Of a stretch of 38,940 nt of DNA, positions 26,037-33,281 are shown piece by piece. Source of the DNA: a bacterium (GTDB lineage Bacteria; UBP6; UBA1177); the NCBI GenBank assembly GCA_017645765.1, contig JAGCNV010000014.1:1-38940 (forward strand). Reading direction: 5' to 3'. The notes under the pieces are model-generated. The model saw only the letters and a list, made by a program, of their open reading frames with translations. It ran no database searches and was not told where the DNA came from. The stretch's first letter is position 1, and every line of letters starts with the position of its first letter. The position numbers and the translations under genes are program-made.

Positions 26037-26587
26037 AGCCTGTTTTTCCTTATATATTCCAGGATTCCGGCAGGAAGAAAGACATCGGGATTCTGATTTT
26101 CTTTGATCATATTTTTTATCATCGTGCTTGATATGTCTGGAAGTGAAAAACCTTTCTCTTTTTCTTCACCCCGGCCGATGACGACTATTTTGCGGCACAT
26201 TTCTTCGATTTTATCGAAATTCTTCCATTTTTCGCGGACATCCCAGTTGTCAGAGCCGATGATAAGTGAAAAATCATTTTCAGGAAAAGCTGCTTTGAGA
26301 TGTTTGATCAAATCGACAGTGTAAACGACTTCAAGCCCGATTTCTTTCTCGACAGTGAGAACTTTTGCCTTTTTCCCGAAAGGTTTTGCCATGATGCGGC
26401 ACATTTCCGTTCTTGTTTCGAAGTTGCTCGGATGAAAGCCGAAAGGATGGGAAAAACTTGGAATTATCCAGACTTCGTCAAAACCATATTTTTCGAGAGC
26501 CAGAAATATGCTGAGCTGGTGACCCAAGTGCGGAGGATCGAACTTGCCGCCGAAAATCGCGATATTGTTCCTGTTTGTTTCACTCAT
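26027..26587 (-). CDS. nadD: Nicotinate-nucleotide adenylyltransferase
   Basis: NadD makes deamido-NAD from nicotinate mononucleotide and ATP. The nucleotidyltransferase motif GGKFDPPHLGH (residues 13-23) is intact, and the second signature near residues 151-158 reads I-S-S-T-M-I-K where most homologues have Arg at the last position. Length of 186 residues is normal. It is the last gene of the minus-strand operon starting with prmA; its ATG overlaps the stop of the preceding gene (ATGA). It overlaps the convergent ABC ATPase gene by ten bases, with no room for terminators. Confidence 0.93.
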   Translation of the reverse strand: MSETNRNNIAIFGGKFDPPHLGHQLSIFLALEKYGFDEVWIIPSFSHPFGFHPSNFETRTEMCRIMAKPFGKKAKVLTVEKEIGLEVVYTVDLIKHLKAAFPENDFSLIIGSDNWDVREKWKNFDKIEEMCRKIVVIGRGEEKEKGFSLPDISSTMIKNMIKENQNPDVFLPAGILEYIRKNRLYA

Positions 26588-27660
26588 TTTGATTCGATCA
26601 GCACTTTGCGTATTTCTTCTTTGACTTCCAGTTCTATTTTTTCGTCTCTCAAGATTTTAGTGAGTTCCGGAACGAGATCGGAAAAGGCTGGAATCAAATC
26701 CTTTAAAGCGGGGACAAATGCAAGTTTTGAGTCTGTGATCCTGATGTCACCGGCTGTATTTGCCGTCCTGAACAGCGGAATTGCCGTTTCTTTGACGGTT
26801 TTTATGTCCGTATATTTCAGAAGGTCGGCGAAAAGTTCTTTATGAGCGAACGGAATATTGTGAAAATCATAGAACAATCCGCCTGTTATTGCCGTTTTTA
26901 TGAAATATGGCGCTTTGTCTGCAAAAGAGGCGCGCAACTCTCCCGATTGTTTCAGTGCAAGTTTGTCTTTGAGTATACGAAGTGCCTGCATGCGGTCGTT
27001 TTCACGCTGGGAAAGCATGAAAAGAAGCAGAATGTCAGCGCAGGGATGTTCCTTCATGGCAACAAGGATCTTTGCTGTCTGCGGCTGCGAGTCGATTTTG
27101 TAGAGTATCATACCCGTCAGCTGTTCAATGTGCTCTTTCGGAACAAAACCGAGTTTCGGCAGTGAAGAGAGATAGAATGCCAGAAAGCCGGTATCCGCGT
27201 GATCAATAAAACTGTAGAGATCCTGAGAAGCGATCTGGACAAGCTGTTTGTTTATATTGTCTGAAAAAGTAAAGCCGAAAAGATCGTATTTGTTGAAAAT
27301 GAAACTTACGAGGTCGATAAGAAGACCGTTGTTGTTCCCGAGGATATCGGCAAATGTCTCGCGAAGTTCTGTGTTGTTGTAAGTTATTGATTTTGTGAAT
27401 AGATTTTTTATATTTTCTCTCAGCATATTTTTTGCCGGCTCGAAAAACATACCGACTTTGCTTCCTTTTGCCGCGGCGTTTTTTAAAAAAACGTAAAAAG
27501 AGGATATGTCGAAAAGCCTGTTCGATTTGATGAGATTTTTGATTATCGAATGCAGATCGGCAAACGCCTCGGCCTGATCTTTTCCGGTTTCAGCTATCTC
27601 TTCCAAATGGCTGATGCAGGCTTTAAGAGACTTGTCTTTGAATTGTTCCTTTGTTGCCAA
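26584..27660 (-). CDS. Unknown alpha-helical protein (HEAT-like pattern)
   Basis: A 358-residue protein with no signal peptide or membrane segment. It is rich in Leu, Lys, Asp and Phe and almost entirely helix-forming, with repeating helix-turn-helix spacing reminiscent of HEAT/ARM scaffolds. I recognise no named family and see no catalytic motif. The start is placed at TTG 27660, seven bases after AAGGA and just beyond the dapF stop. A GTG at 27681 is in frame but would overlap dapF and lacks a binding site. It sits between dapF and nadD in a tightly packed operon, so it is expressed with them, but its role is not evident. It is probably a cytosolic protein-interaction scaffold. Confidence 0.7.
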   Translation of the reverse strand: MATKEQFKDKSLKACISHLEEIAETGKDQAEAFADLHSIIKNLIKSNRLFDISSFYVFLKNAAAKGSKVGMFFEPAKNMLRENIKNLFTKSITYNNTELRETFADILGNNNGLLIDLVSFIFNKYDLFGFTFSDNINKQLVQIASQDLYSFIDHADTGFLAFYLSSLPKLGFVPKEHIEQLTGMILYKIDSQPQTAKILVAMKEHPCADILLLFMLSQRENDRMQALRILKDKLALKQSGELRASFADKAPYFIKTAITGGLFYDFHNIPFAHKELFADLLKYTDIKTVKETAIPLFRTANTAGDIRITDSKLAFVPALKDLIPAFSDLVPELTKILRDEKIELEVKEEIRKVLIESK

Positions 27661-27664
27661 GATG

Positions 27665-28471
27665 CTATCCTTCGAATTCACCTGTAAAAATTCTGAGAGG
27701 GATTCCGGAGATTATAGTTTCTCCGTCGCCGGTTATTGTGTAGTCCATGTCTCCGCCAGGGTATTTGACGGTAAATGGCTGATTTTCTTTGATCTTTCCT
27801 GAGAGAAAAAGAGTGTTGACAACGGCCGCGCCGCCTGTTCCGCAGGCCGGAGTTTTGCCTGCTCCGCGTTCGTAAACGTCAACTTTAGCGCAGTTTTTTA
27901 CGAAATCGGCGTCGGTCACGAGTTCAACGTTAGTTTCGAAGCCGAGTTCGCGCAGTTCCCAAAGTTCACGGACATCGAGTGTACAGTTTTTATCTTGTGC
28001 AATGTAGACTAAATGAGGATTTCCTGTCGAAATGCCGGTACGCTCGAATTTCCAGCCTTTTGCGGCAACAGTTTTTGTCGCGTCAAGAATTTTGATTTTT
28101 CCTAAAGTCGCGCTGATTCTGAAAGTGTTTCCCTCCTTTTCGCAGCGTGCTTCAAGAAGACCGTTGCCTGTTTCGATTTTGAGCGGATCGGATGTTAAAC
28201 CGCAGTCTTTTATGAGGTAAAGTGCGAAGCAGCGGATTCCGTTTCCGCACATTTCGGCGGTCGATCCGTCGCTATTGAAAATAGTCATTTTCGCGTGGGC
28301 GTTTTTACTTTCGGGAGCGGAGTGAAGCAGGATCCCGTCGGCTCCGATGCCGAATCTGCGGTCGCAAAGCCTGACAATATTTCCGGTTGTCAGTTTAAAA
28401 CCGCCGAGTTCACGCTCGTTTATGATGACAAAATCGTTCCCTGCGGCTGAATATTTAAAAAATCTGACCAT
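27665..28471 (-). CDS. dapF: Diaminopimelate epimerase
   Basis: DapF converts LL- to meso-diaminopimelate, the last but one step to lysine and the source of the peptidoglycan cross-linking residue. Both catalytic cysteines are present in their motifs: Cys75 in EMCGNGIRC and Cys210 in PACGTG. The duplicated alpha/beta fold and 268-residue length are typical. The ATG shares one base with the stop of the gtrA-like gene (TAATG). It provides substrate for the peptidoglycan that the nearby PBP cross-links, although the two are in different operons. Confidence 0.95.
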   Translation of the reverse strand: MVRFFKYSAAGNDFVIINERELGGFKLTTGNIVRLCDRRFGIGADGILLHSAPESKNAHAKMTIFNSDGSTAEMCGNGIRCFALYLIKDCGLTSDPLKIETGNGLLEARCEKEGNTFRISATLGKIKILDATKTVAAKGWKFERTGISTGNPHLVYIAQDKNCTLDVRELWELRELGFETNVELVTDADFVKNCAKVDVYERGAGKTPACGTGGAAVVNTLFLSGKIKENQPFTVKYPGGDMDYTITGDGETIISGIPLRIFTGEFEG

Positions 28472-29034
28472 TAATTCTCTTCTTTGGAATTGACGACAGC
28501 TTCAACGGTTTCAATCTGTTTTTTAACCTGCTGTTCAACTGCTTCTTTGAATCTGAAAACGAAGAATTTGCTGCCGAAGAAGTTGAAGAACATTCCTGCC
28601 AGAATGCCGCCGAAGTTTGCAAGGTTGAAGAAACTGTTCGGGTTCAAAACATTGTTGATGAGTATGACATAGACAATGAGTCTCGGTATAAGGGCGAAAA
28701 GAGCCACTCCGAAGAATTTCCCGAAAAGTTTGAAAGAGACTCTGTGGTTTTCAGTCTCTCTGCTGAATGTCCAGAAATGGTTAATGAGATAGTTCTGGAT
28801 TACAGCAGCGATAAAGCCTAAAACCGGCGGAATGCAGAGAAGTATTTTGTCGGTAAGTCCGTTTGTGTTGCTGTCGAGATTGATTGTGAAAGTGCTCTTC
28901 AAAACCAGCAGAACGATGTAGGATATGATCATATCGGTGACTACACCAAGGCTTCCTGTTACGCAGAAGCGCATGAACTGGAATTTTGTAATAGCTTTGA
29001 AAGCATCATTAAGATTTTTTAAGAATTCTTTCAT
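28471..29034 (-). CDS. GtrA-family membrane protein
   Basis: A 187-residue protein with four predicted membrane helices (about 22-46, 66-86, 104-127 and 138-158). It carries the GtrA/DPMS-related signature spots R-F-C-V-T-G-S (22-28), N-Y-L-I-N-H-F-W-T-F (81-90) and N-F-F-G-S-K-F-F-V-F (151-160). GtrA proteins are thought to help move polyprenyl-linked sugars across the inner membrane for surface glycosylation. The C-terminal 25 residues form a charged cytosolic tail. The start is ATG 29034 behind AGGAG; an upstream in-frame codon at 29067 lies inside prmA. The start overlaps the prmA stop by four bases. No glycosyltransferase gene is adjacent, so the substrate is unknown. Confidence 0.82.
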   Translation of the reverse strand: MKEFLKNLNDAFKAITKFQFMRFCVTGSLGVVTDMIISYIVLLVLKSTFTINLDSNTNGLTDKILLCIPPVLGFIAAVIQNYLINHFWTFSRETENHRVSFKLFGKFFGVALFALIPRLIVYVILINNVLNPNSFFNLANFGGILAGMFFNFFGSKFFVFRFKEAVEQQVKKQIETVEAVVNSKEEN

Positions 29035-29813
29035 TTGTCTCTCCTTTTCAAAAGATATCCTGACCATTCGTTTTCATTGGTTTTTTCGATAAGTTCAAAC
29101 TCTTCGTCAAGTCCCATCCGCTGCATGAAAACAGGGGCTTCGCTTTCGAGAACACCTGAAAGTACGAGCCATTTCGAAGTGAGGCGCTTGAGATCGTCCG
29201 ACAGGAAATAGAGGACTGAAGAGATGATGTTGGCAACTACGAGGTCGTATTTTTCTTCAAATTTGAAAACCGGCTCGCTGCTTAAAGTTATTGAATCCTG
29301 AACATTGTTGAGAATCAGGTTTTCAGCGGCGTTTTCGATCGCGTCGGTGTCGTTGTCAACGGCTGTCGCACGGATCGAATTTTTAAGTTTTACGGCGGCG
29401 ATCGCCAGAATCCCTGAACCTGTGCCTGCGTCAAATATAGTGTTTACAGTGTTGTCTTTTTGAAGAACCTTTTCAACAAAGCCCAAAGCAAGCCTTGTCG
29501 TTTCGTGATGACCTGTCCCGAAGCCTCTGGCAGGGTTTATTATGATGTCGCCTTCGTCCTTTTTCCACGGAGGAACAACGGTAAGAGAACCGATTTTTAC
29601 AGGTACGAAATATTCGCGCCATGTCTCTTTCCAGTCTCCATCGGAAATGACTGATATATTATATTCTTTTAACTGATCTTTTACTTTTTCGCTTTTCTCA
29701 AAATAAAGAATAATTGCGTTTTCTTTTTCTTCGCTTCCCAAGAAACCTTCGATTTCCAGAAACCGGTCTGTCGAGGAGTCTTTAGGCAGCGCTATCTGAT
29801 ACCACTGGTTCAT
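29031..29813 (-). CDS. prmA: Ribosomal protein L11 methyltransferase
   Basis: PrmA methylates ribosomal protein L11 using S-adenosylmethionine. The N-terminal 90 residues form the substrate-recognition domain, followed by the family signature GTGHHETT (99-106), the SAM-binding motif DAGTGSG (128-134) and the motif V-V-A-N-I-I near residue 190. The protein is 260 residues, slightly short. The start is ATG 29813, five bases after GGAGG; the frame stays open upstream to 29867 but without a binding site. It is the first gene of a five-gene minus-strand operon (prmA, gtrA, dapF, helical protein, nadD). The genes overlap or nearly touch, so they are probably transcribed together. Confidence 0.9.
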   Translation of the reverse strand: MNQWYQIALPKDSSTDRFLEIEGFLGSEEKENAIILYFEKSEKVKDQLKEYNISVISDGDWKETWREYFVPVKIGSLTVVPPWKKDEGDIIINPARGFGTGHHETTRLALGFVEKVLQKDNTVNTIFDAGTGSGILAIAAVKLKNSIRATAVDNDTDAIENAAENLILNNVQDSITLSSEPVFKFEEKYDLVVANIISSVLYFLSDDLKRLTSKWLVLSGVLESEAPVFMQRMGLDEEFELIEKTNENEWSGYLLKRRDK

Positions 29814-29899
29814 TTCAGCCTCCGGCAAAATTGCGCGAAAGGATAACCATGAGGTCGGAAAATGCAATTTTTATGTTTCTCATATACAAATGAATTTTC

Positions 29900-29927
29900 T
29901 TGAAAAAAATTCTTATATGGAGATAAT
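29900..29927 (+). promoter_or_regulatory. Promoter-like sequence of the first giant lipoprotein gene
   Basis: TTGAAA (29900-29905) and GATAAT (29922-29927) with a 16-base spacer lie about 50 bases before the ATG at 29981. The interval between prmA and this gene (29814-29980) shows no other feature. Confidence 0.5.
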
Positions 29928-29980
29928 TACCCGCTTTAAGTTGATTGGGATTTTGAGATAACTATAAAAGGAGGGTTTCC

Positions 29981-32900
29981 ATGAAACGTTTTTTCAGTTT
30001 GATTATGGTTTTTCTTTTGATTTGCATGGTTGTTTCATGCACAAAAAAGAAAAAAGAGGAAAAACCTGCGTATGAAGAGCAGGTGTCAAAAGAAATTTCA
30101 GCCGAAGAGGGGGGAAAAGTCGAAAGTTCCGACGGAAAGACTTCGATCGAGATCCCGGCTGATGCTCTGAATGAAAACACTACCATCACGATGACGATCT
30201 ATGATGCTGAAGGCTATACCGGACCGGAAGGCCAAAAGGTCATCAGTAAAGTCGTTGAATTCGAACCTTCGGGCACAGTTTTCAAAAAACCGGTCATCAT
30301 TACGATGGCGGCTTCCGAAGACGTAGAAGGGCAGGTTTTCTCTGCTGCGGTATACCGCGAGGAAAAAGGCGAATGGAGTTACGATGAGCACGGCGCGTAT
30401 GCAGTTCTTGCCGGCAGAGACGCTGCCGGCGATCCGATCATGCAGAGTGCGGCAGGAGACCCGATCATGCTGAATGCAGCAGGTGACCCGATCATGCAGC
30501 AGGCTGCGGGAGATCCGATAATGATGGCTGCTGCCGGTGATCCGATCATGCTTGCATCGGCTGGAGATCCGATCATGTCGAATGCTGCGGGAGATCCTAT
30601 CATGAACGCGGCTGCGGGAGATCCGATCATGATGACGACAGGTCACTTCACGACTTACACATTTATCACGGTTAAACCGGATGGCACTCCTGTCGAAGAG
30701 CCAGACACTGAATTGCCTGTTAAAGAAGATGACTACGAGCCTTCGGAAACTGATGACGATCCTGCCGGTGAAGATGACGACGATCCGATAGATGACGGCG
30801 ATATTGATGATGTTCCGGAACCCGAAAAAGTTTATTCCAAAGCGATATGCACCGGTCTCAGAACATGCGTAAGCAGCATTGATATGATTATCGACGGACC
30901 TCAGTCTCTGCCAAGGGTAGTGTCAACGGATCAGGAACTCAATCCTTTCGAATGTCCGAAGAAGGGCAGCGATTTTTACGGTCAGGATGCACAGTATGCA
31001 ATCAGAAGATCATGTGTTCCTCAGGATTTTGAAAGACTTCCTAAAGCCGCTGTCACTGCTGATGACGAGGTTTATCAGGAAATAAAGGACAATGTCACCG
31101 GTCTGATCTGGCTTTATACCGGAAGAAGCGGCAGTTTTACCGAAATGTCCGGGCTGTGCAGCGGACTTACTTACGACGGCAGAACATGGAGACTTCCGAC
31201 TCCGAAAGAGTTTATGACGATTGTCGACAGCGATGCAACGGATACTCCTGTTTTCAGGCAGCTTTATTTCCGCGAGTTATTCGGCATGGAGAAAGCATCC
31301 TACTTCTGGACTTCACTTCCGACACTCTATTTTTATAGCGACGGAAGCATCATGCGTGTCAATGAAGAAGAGGGTGGCAGCAACAGCGTTATGTGCGTAA
31401 GCGGCGAGGAATACGGAAAAGCAGGAAACTATACTTCCGAAACGGTTGACGGCGAAGAAGCTATCCGCGATTCTTCGACAAGTCTCCTGTGGCAGAAGAC
31501 TTACGTTTCCGATAAAAGCTGGAAAGAAGCTCTTGAATACTGTGAAAACCTTGAGTATGCAGGTTATACCGACTGGAGACTTCCCAACAAAAACGAGCTT
31601 GTAACGCTTCTTGACTACTCGAAAACCGAAGTTCTTTCATCTTTCCCGGGCATGACTGCGAATGTCTTTGCATCTTCGACACCGCGTCTTTCTTCCGGCG
31701 GAATAAGCGGAAGTATCTGGTCAGTATCAATGAAAGAGGGAAGGATCGATTATGTCCTCTCCGACAACGAAACGGAAGAAGAGGAGATTGGAGAAGTCGA
31801 CGGTCAGGAAGATCCTGAAGGGTCTTCCGGAACGCTTTTCTCTGTCCGCTGTGTCAGAAGCGATCTTGACGATCTGCCGGAAGACGGCATGCCTCTTTGC
31901 AACGAAAAAATCGGATATGCTCCGTGCAGAGATGCGTCAACAGATATAGTCTGGTCGCCGAAAATGCAGCTTTCAGGCAGATATGAGGGCGGGGACGGAA
32001 ACGGAATGTCATGGGCTGATATAGCGAAATCGTGCCGTGAAATGACTTTTAACGGCAAACGCCTGTGGAGAGCTCCTACTATCTCTGAACTCAGAACTCT
32101 GATGAAAAACGACAAACTTAAAACCGGCGGAACATGCAAGGTAACCGACAGTTGTTTTGACATGGAAACATGTTTCGATGAGTCGGAATGTGTCGACGAG
32201 AACGAAGAAGCATTCGAATCGGGTCTTCGCGACTACGGAATTCTTGTTTCCGGCACCGCTGCGGACAACAGCGACCACACTTACGATGCTGCATGGGCGA
32301 TCCATACGACTCATGGTGCACTTTCTGAATTTATTTCCGGCGATACAAGAGAAGTCGCGGCAAGATGCGTTTTTGATGAAACGCTGCCTGAATTTGAATT
32401 TCCGTACACGCAGAATCTGGAAGAAGACAATTACCTTGTCTGGTCTTCCATGTCGGAATCGAAACTTGTATGGTCAGAGGCAGCAAAATACTGCATGGAT
32501 CTTGAAGAAGGCGGTTCGGACAACTGGAGAGTTCCTGCACTGGAAGAACTTGAAAAGCTTGCAGTGATTGACGAAGAATGCGTTGAGGACGGCTGCGCTC
32601 CGGATACAAAAGGTAAGTATTCAGTTTTAGGCGATATTGTCACACTCTGGTCTTCCGGGGATTCAGGTGAGGAAGAAACTCCTTTCTCTCTGATAGATTT
32701 CATGACCGGCAAAACCAATATGTACGGCACTGATGCTTCGGCTTATGTCCGCTGTGTCAGGGCAAAAGGTGAGCCGGAAACCGCTACGGCATTTACATTC
32801 CCGTATGCAGATGAGGAAACCGGACTTCTCTGGTCGGAAGTATCAGAGTCCGAGGTTTATGATTTCGAATCGGCTGAATCGTACTGCAACGGTCTCAATG

Positions 32901-33199
32901 AAGCTGAATACGGCGGAAGAGCGACATGGAGAGTTCCGGATATCAGTGAACTTGAAACACTGATCAGGAGCTGTGAATCTTCTCCGACCGGTGAAATGAC
33001 GGGAGCGGGGAGAATGTGCATCAACTATTCTTTTGAAGGTTATTCCGTTTACGGCGATATGTTCAGGCTTATCTCTTCAACTGTAGAAGAGGGTGACTAC
33101 AGCACTAAGTACTATGAATTCGATTTTGCATCGGGAGAAAAGCTGCTGCCATACTGGCCTGACGGTTATGTCCGCTGCGTAACTTCTCTTGGTGTATAA
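29981..33199 (+). CDS. Giant lipoprotein: ZU5-like domain, AAGDPIM repeats and DUF1566 modules
   Basis: A 1072-residue lipoprotein (lipobox V-V-S-C, Cys20). Residues about 40-110 look like a ZU5 domain (I-P-A-D-A-L followed by beta strands). Residues 148-219 are eight copies of a nine-residue repeat, A-A-G-D-P-I-M-x-x. After T-G-H-F-T-T-Y-T-F and an Asp/Glu linker (about 235-285), five modules with the DUF1566 (Lcl C-terminal-like) pattern follow near 366-418, 491-547, 647-710, 813-863 and 944-999. Each has a W, a conserved Cys and a W-R-x-P motif. DUF1566 is found in surface proteins and phage tail/fimbrial-type ligand-binding domains, so an adhesin or surface-binding role is plausible. AAGGAGG precedes the ATG. 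Its first 230 residues are paralogous to those of the next gene. A hairpin terminator follows at 33213. Confidence 0.85.
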   Translation: MKRFFSLIMVFLLICMVVSCTKKKKEEKPAYEEQVSKEISAEEGGKVESSDGKTSIEIPADALNENTTITMTIYDAEGYTGPEGQKVISKVVEFEPSGTVFKKPVIITMAASEDVEGQVFSAAVYREEKGEWSYDEHGAYAVLAGRDAAGDPIMQSAAGDPIMLNAAGDPIMQQAAGDPIMMAAAGDPIMLASAGDPIMSNAAGDPIMNAAAGDPIMMTTGHFTTYTFITVKPDGTPVEEPDTELPVKEDDYEPSETDDDPAGEDDDDPIDDGDIDDVPEPEKVYSKAICTGLRTCVSSIDMIIDGPQSLPRVVSTDQELNPFECPKKGSDFYGQDAQYAIRRSCVPQDFERLPKAAVTADDEVYQEIKDNVTGLIWLYTGRSGSFTEMSGLCSGLTYDGRTWRLPTPKEFMTIVDSDATDTPVFRQLYFRELFGMEKASYFWTSLPTLYFYSDGSIMRVNEEEGGSNSVMCVSGEEYGKAGNYTSETVDGEEAIRDSSTSLLWQKTYVSDKSWKEALEYCENLEYAGYTDWRLPNKNELVTLLDYSKTEVLSSFPGMTANVFASSTPRLSSGGISGSIWSVSMKEGRIDYVLSDNETEEEEIGEVDGQEDPEGSSGTLFSVRCVRSDLDDLPEDGMPLCNEKIGYAPCRDASTDIVWSPKMQLSGRYEGGDGNGMSWADIAKSCREMTFNGKRLWRAPTISELRTLMKNDKLKTGGTCKVTDSCFDMETCFDESECVDENEEAFESGLRDYGILVSGTAADNSDHTYDAAWAIHTTHGALSEFISGDTREVAARCVFDETLPEFEFPYTQNLEEDNYLVWSSMSESKLVWSEAAKYCMDLEEGGSDNWRVPALEELEKLAVIDEECVEDGCAPDTKGKYSVLGDIVTLWSSGDSGEEETPFSLIDFMTGKTNMYGTDASAYVRCVRAKGEPETATAFTFPYADEETGLLWSEVSESEVYDFESAESYCNGLNEAEYGGRATWRVPDISELETLIRSCESSPTGEMTGAGRMCINYSFEGYSVYGDMFRLISSTVEEGDYSTKYYEFDFASGEKLLPYWPDGYVRCVTSLGV
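30422..30637 (+). repeat. Eight-copy 27-base coding repeat (AAGDPIMxx)
   Basis: Eight consecutive 27-base units each encode A-A-G-D-P-I-M plus two variable residues (QS, LN, QQ, MA, LA, SN, NA, MT); the sixth has Ser-Ala in place of Ala-Ala. Codons differ between copies (for example GGCGAT, GGAGAC and GGTGAC for Gly-Asp), so the amino-acid motif is kept while the DNA has diverged. A matching array is at 33717-33932. Confidence 0.95.
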
Positions 33200-33212
33200 G
33201 TAAAGTTGATTG

Positions 33213-33269
33213 ACCTCATCTCTAACCCCTCTCCACCGTGGAGGGGGGAACAATCGGTGAGGTTTTTTT
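33213..33269 (+). terminator. Nested inverted repeat with T-run (terminator, possibly REP-like)
   Basis: An inner hairpin has arms CCCCTCTCCA (33226-33235) and TGGAGGGGGG (33239-33248) around a three-base loop, with one G-U pair. An outer pair, ACCTCA (33213-33218) and TGAGGT (33258-33263), encloses it and runs into seven T (33263-33269). This is a strong rho-independent terminator shape between the two giant genes. The arrangement also resembles widespread CCCCTCTCC palindromic repeats known from many genomes. The next ATG is 12 bases downstream, so the following gene needs read-through or a promoter I cannot see. Confidence 0.7.
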
Positions 33270-33281
33270 CGGAGGTTTTTT

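Noticed and set aside
30379-30630. Antisense repeat peptide (M-I-G-S-P-A-A units), also seen at 33674-33925
   Set aside because: It is the reverse reading of the AAGDPIM repeat. Codon variation in the array preserves the plus-strand amino acids, so the antisense regularity is a by-product.
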